Assembly (NCBI RefSeq): GCF_002858805.1
Contig: NZ_PJZI01000007.1
Coordinates: 1 to 64,000 of the forward strand
Source of the DNA: Chimaeribacter arupi
GTDB lineage: Bacteria > Pseudomonadota > Gammaproteobacteria > Enterobacterales > Enterobacteriaceae
Direction of reading: 5' to 3'
DNA: 64,000 nt
Below the pieces are notes generated by a model. It saw only the letters and a program-made list of their open reading frames with translations. It was not told the origin of the DNA and did not search any database. Each line of letters opens with the position of its first letter. Position 1 is the stretch's first letter. Shown here one piece after another: positions 62,611 to 64,000 of this stretch. Both the position numbers and the translations under genes were made by a program.

Positions 62611-63954
62611 ATGCTAAACAGTATATTACTCATTCTTTTATTGATCGCCGTGAGCGCCTTTTTCTCCCTGTCGGAGATCTCCCTGGCTGCCTCACGAAAA
62701 ATCAAACTTAAACTTCTGGCGGATGACGGCAGTATTAATGCCCTTCGCGTGCTGAAACTCCAGGAAACACCCGGCATGTTCTTTACCGTGGTGCAGATTG
62801 GCCTGAACGCGGTGGCCATCCTCGGGGGTATTGTCGGTGACGCGGCCTTCTCGCCGGTATTTGAAACCTTCTTTATTCGTTTTATGTCGCCTGAGCTGGC
62901 TGAGCAAATCAGCTTCATCTGTTCCTTTGTGCTGGTTACCAGCTTATTCATCCTGTTTGCGGATTTAACCCCGAAGCGCATCGGTATGATTGCACCAGAG
63001 ACGGTTGCCGTCCGGATCATCAACCCGATGCGTTTCTGCCTGGCGGTATTCCGCCCGCTGGTCTGGCTGTTTAACGGGCTGGCGAACTGTATTTTCCGTC
63101 TGTTTAAACTGCCGATGGTACGTAACGATGACATCACCTCTGATGACATCTACGCCGTGGTGGAAGCCGGCGCACTGGCCGGGGTGCTGCGTAAGCAGGA
63201 ACATGAGCTGATTGAAAACGTGTTCGAGCTGGAATCGCGCACGGTGCCCTCCTCCATGACCTCGCGGGAAAGCGTGATCTTTTTCGACCTGCGGGAGAGT
63301 GAAGAGAGTATCAAGCAGAAGATCGCGACGCATCCGCACTCGAAGTTTCTGGTGTGCGATGGCCATATCGATCAGGTGGTGGGGTATGTGGACTCCAAAG
63401 ATCTGCTGAACCGGGTGCTGGGTAACCAGAGCCTGATGCTGAGCAGCGGCGTTCAGATTCGCTCGGCGCTGATTGTGCCGGACACCCTGACGCTCTCCGA
63501 AGCGCTGGAGAGTTTCAAAACTGCCGGTGAAGATTTCGCGGTGATCCTGAACGAATATGCGCTGGTGGTCGGGATTATTACCCTGAATGACGTGATGACC
63601 ACACTGATGGGTGACCTGGTCGGCCAGGGCATGGAAGAACAGATTGTGGCGCGTGATGAAAATTCCTGGCTGATCGAAGGCGGCACGCCCATCGATGACG
63701 TCATGCGCGTGCTGCACATCGACGAGTTCCCGCAGTCCGGCAACTATGAAACCATCGGCGGCTTTATGATGTTCATGCTGCGCAAGATCCCGAAACGTAC
63801 CGACTTTGTGAAATTCTCCGGGTACAAATTCGAGGTGGTGGACATCGACAGTTATAAGATTGACCAGTTGCTGGTTACCCGCATCAGTGACAAGCCACTG
63901 ACGCCGCTGCTGCCGAAAACGCCGGAAGAACTGGCGCGCGAGAAAAGCCTGTAA
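62611..63954 (+). CDS. ytfL: YtfL, CNNM/CBS-domain membrane protein
   Basis: 447-residue inner-membrane protein of the HlyC/CorC (CNNM) family. DUF21 transmembrane domain (about 1-190) with four hydrophobic segments, two CBS domains (about 205-330) and a C-terminal CorC_HlyC domain (about 345-430). Related E. coli YtfL has been linked to polyamine (putrescine/cadaverine) export; ion transport is the other family role. It follows msrA by 186 bases. Confidence 0.95.
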   Translation: MLNSILLILLLIAVSAFFSLSEISLAASRKIKLKLLADDGSINALRVLKLQETPGMFFTVVQIGLNAVAILGGIVGDAAFSPVFETFFIRFMSPELAEQISFICSFVLVTSLFILFADLTPKRIGMIAPETVAVRIINPMRFCLAVFRPLVWLFNGLANCIFRLFKLPMVRNDDITSDDIYAVVEAGALAGVLRKQEHELIENVFELESRTVPSSMTSRESVIFFDLRESEESIKQKIATHPHSKFLVCDGHIDQVVGYVDSKDLLNRVLGNQSLMLSSGVQIRSALIVPDTLTLSEALESFKTAGEDFAVILNEYALVVGIITLNDVMTTLMGDLVGQGMEEQIVARDENSWLIEGGTPIDDVMRVLHIDEFPQSGNYETIGGFMMFMLRKIPKRTDFVKFSGYKFEVVDIDSYKIDQLLVTRISDKPLTPLLPKTPEELAREKSL

Positions 63955-64000
63955 CGGTTTCCCTCTGCCCCTTCGCTCAGCACAAACAATAATGGCCCCA

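Overview
The window is chromosomal DNA of a gamma-proteobacterium of the order Enterobacterales. From about 15.2 kb onward the genes, their lengths and their local order match the Escherichia coli yhbO-to-ispB block, but with differences in layout: basRS lies beside dacB, nothing lies between the two tRNA genes, and mdh-argR and mpl-to-ytfL blocks are joined on. That suggests a Serratia/Hafnia/Yersinia-type relative rather than Escherichia itself. I cannot name the species from sequence alone.

Layout. (1) 1-14.5 kb is an accessory surface-adhesion island read leftward: a four-gene chaperone-usher fimbrial cluster (major subunit, chaperone, usher, two-domain tip adhesin), followed after only 39 bases by a two-partner secretion pair, a TpsB outer-membrane transporter and a giant FhaB/CdiA-like TpsA exoprotein that runs off the left edge inside a proline/aspartate repeat tail. 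(2) 14.5-15.2 kb is an AT-rich gene-free stretch with inverted repeats. (3) 15.2-21 kb holds yhbO, yhbP, yhbQ, yhbS and the oxygen-independent ubiquinone genes ubiT, ubiU and ubiV, then yhbW. (4) 21-33.5 kb is the RNA-metabolism and translation block read leftward: metY, rimP, nusA, infB, rbfA, truB, rpsO, pnp, nlpI, the tiny yrbN, and deaD. (5) 33.4-40 kb holds leuU, secG, glmM, folP, ftsH, rlmE, with yhbY divergent, and greA. (6) 40.3-43.5 kb is dacB-basR-basS, apparently one operon. (7) 43.5-47.6 kb holds obgE, yhbE, rpmA, rplU and divergent ispB. (8) 47.6-48.7 kb holds a divergent pair of phage-Mu-type regulators (a c-repressor-like gene and sfsB/ner). (9) 48.8-52.1 kb holds mdh, argR under ARG boxes, and three small periplasmic proteins, two of them clear YhcN/DUF1471 paralogues. 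(10) 52.3-64 kb holds mpl, fbp, ppa, ytfP, tamB, tamA, msrA and ytfL.

How it works together. Most of the window is core machinery for transcription elongation, translation initiation, ribosome assembly, RNA decay and envelope upkeep. The accessory island adds two surface adhesion routes arranged as one likely transcription unit. The two items most worth follow-up are that fimbria plus TPS co-arrangement with its repeat-tailed exoprotein, and the Mu c/ner-like regulator pair between ispB and mdh.
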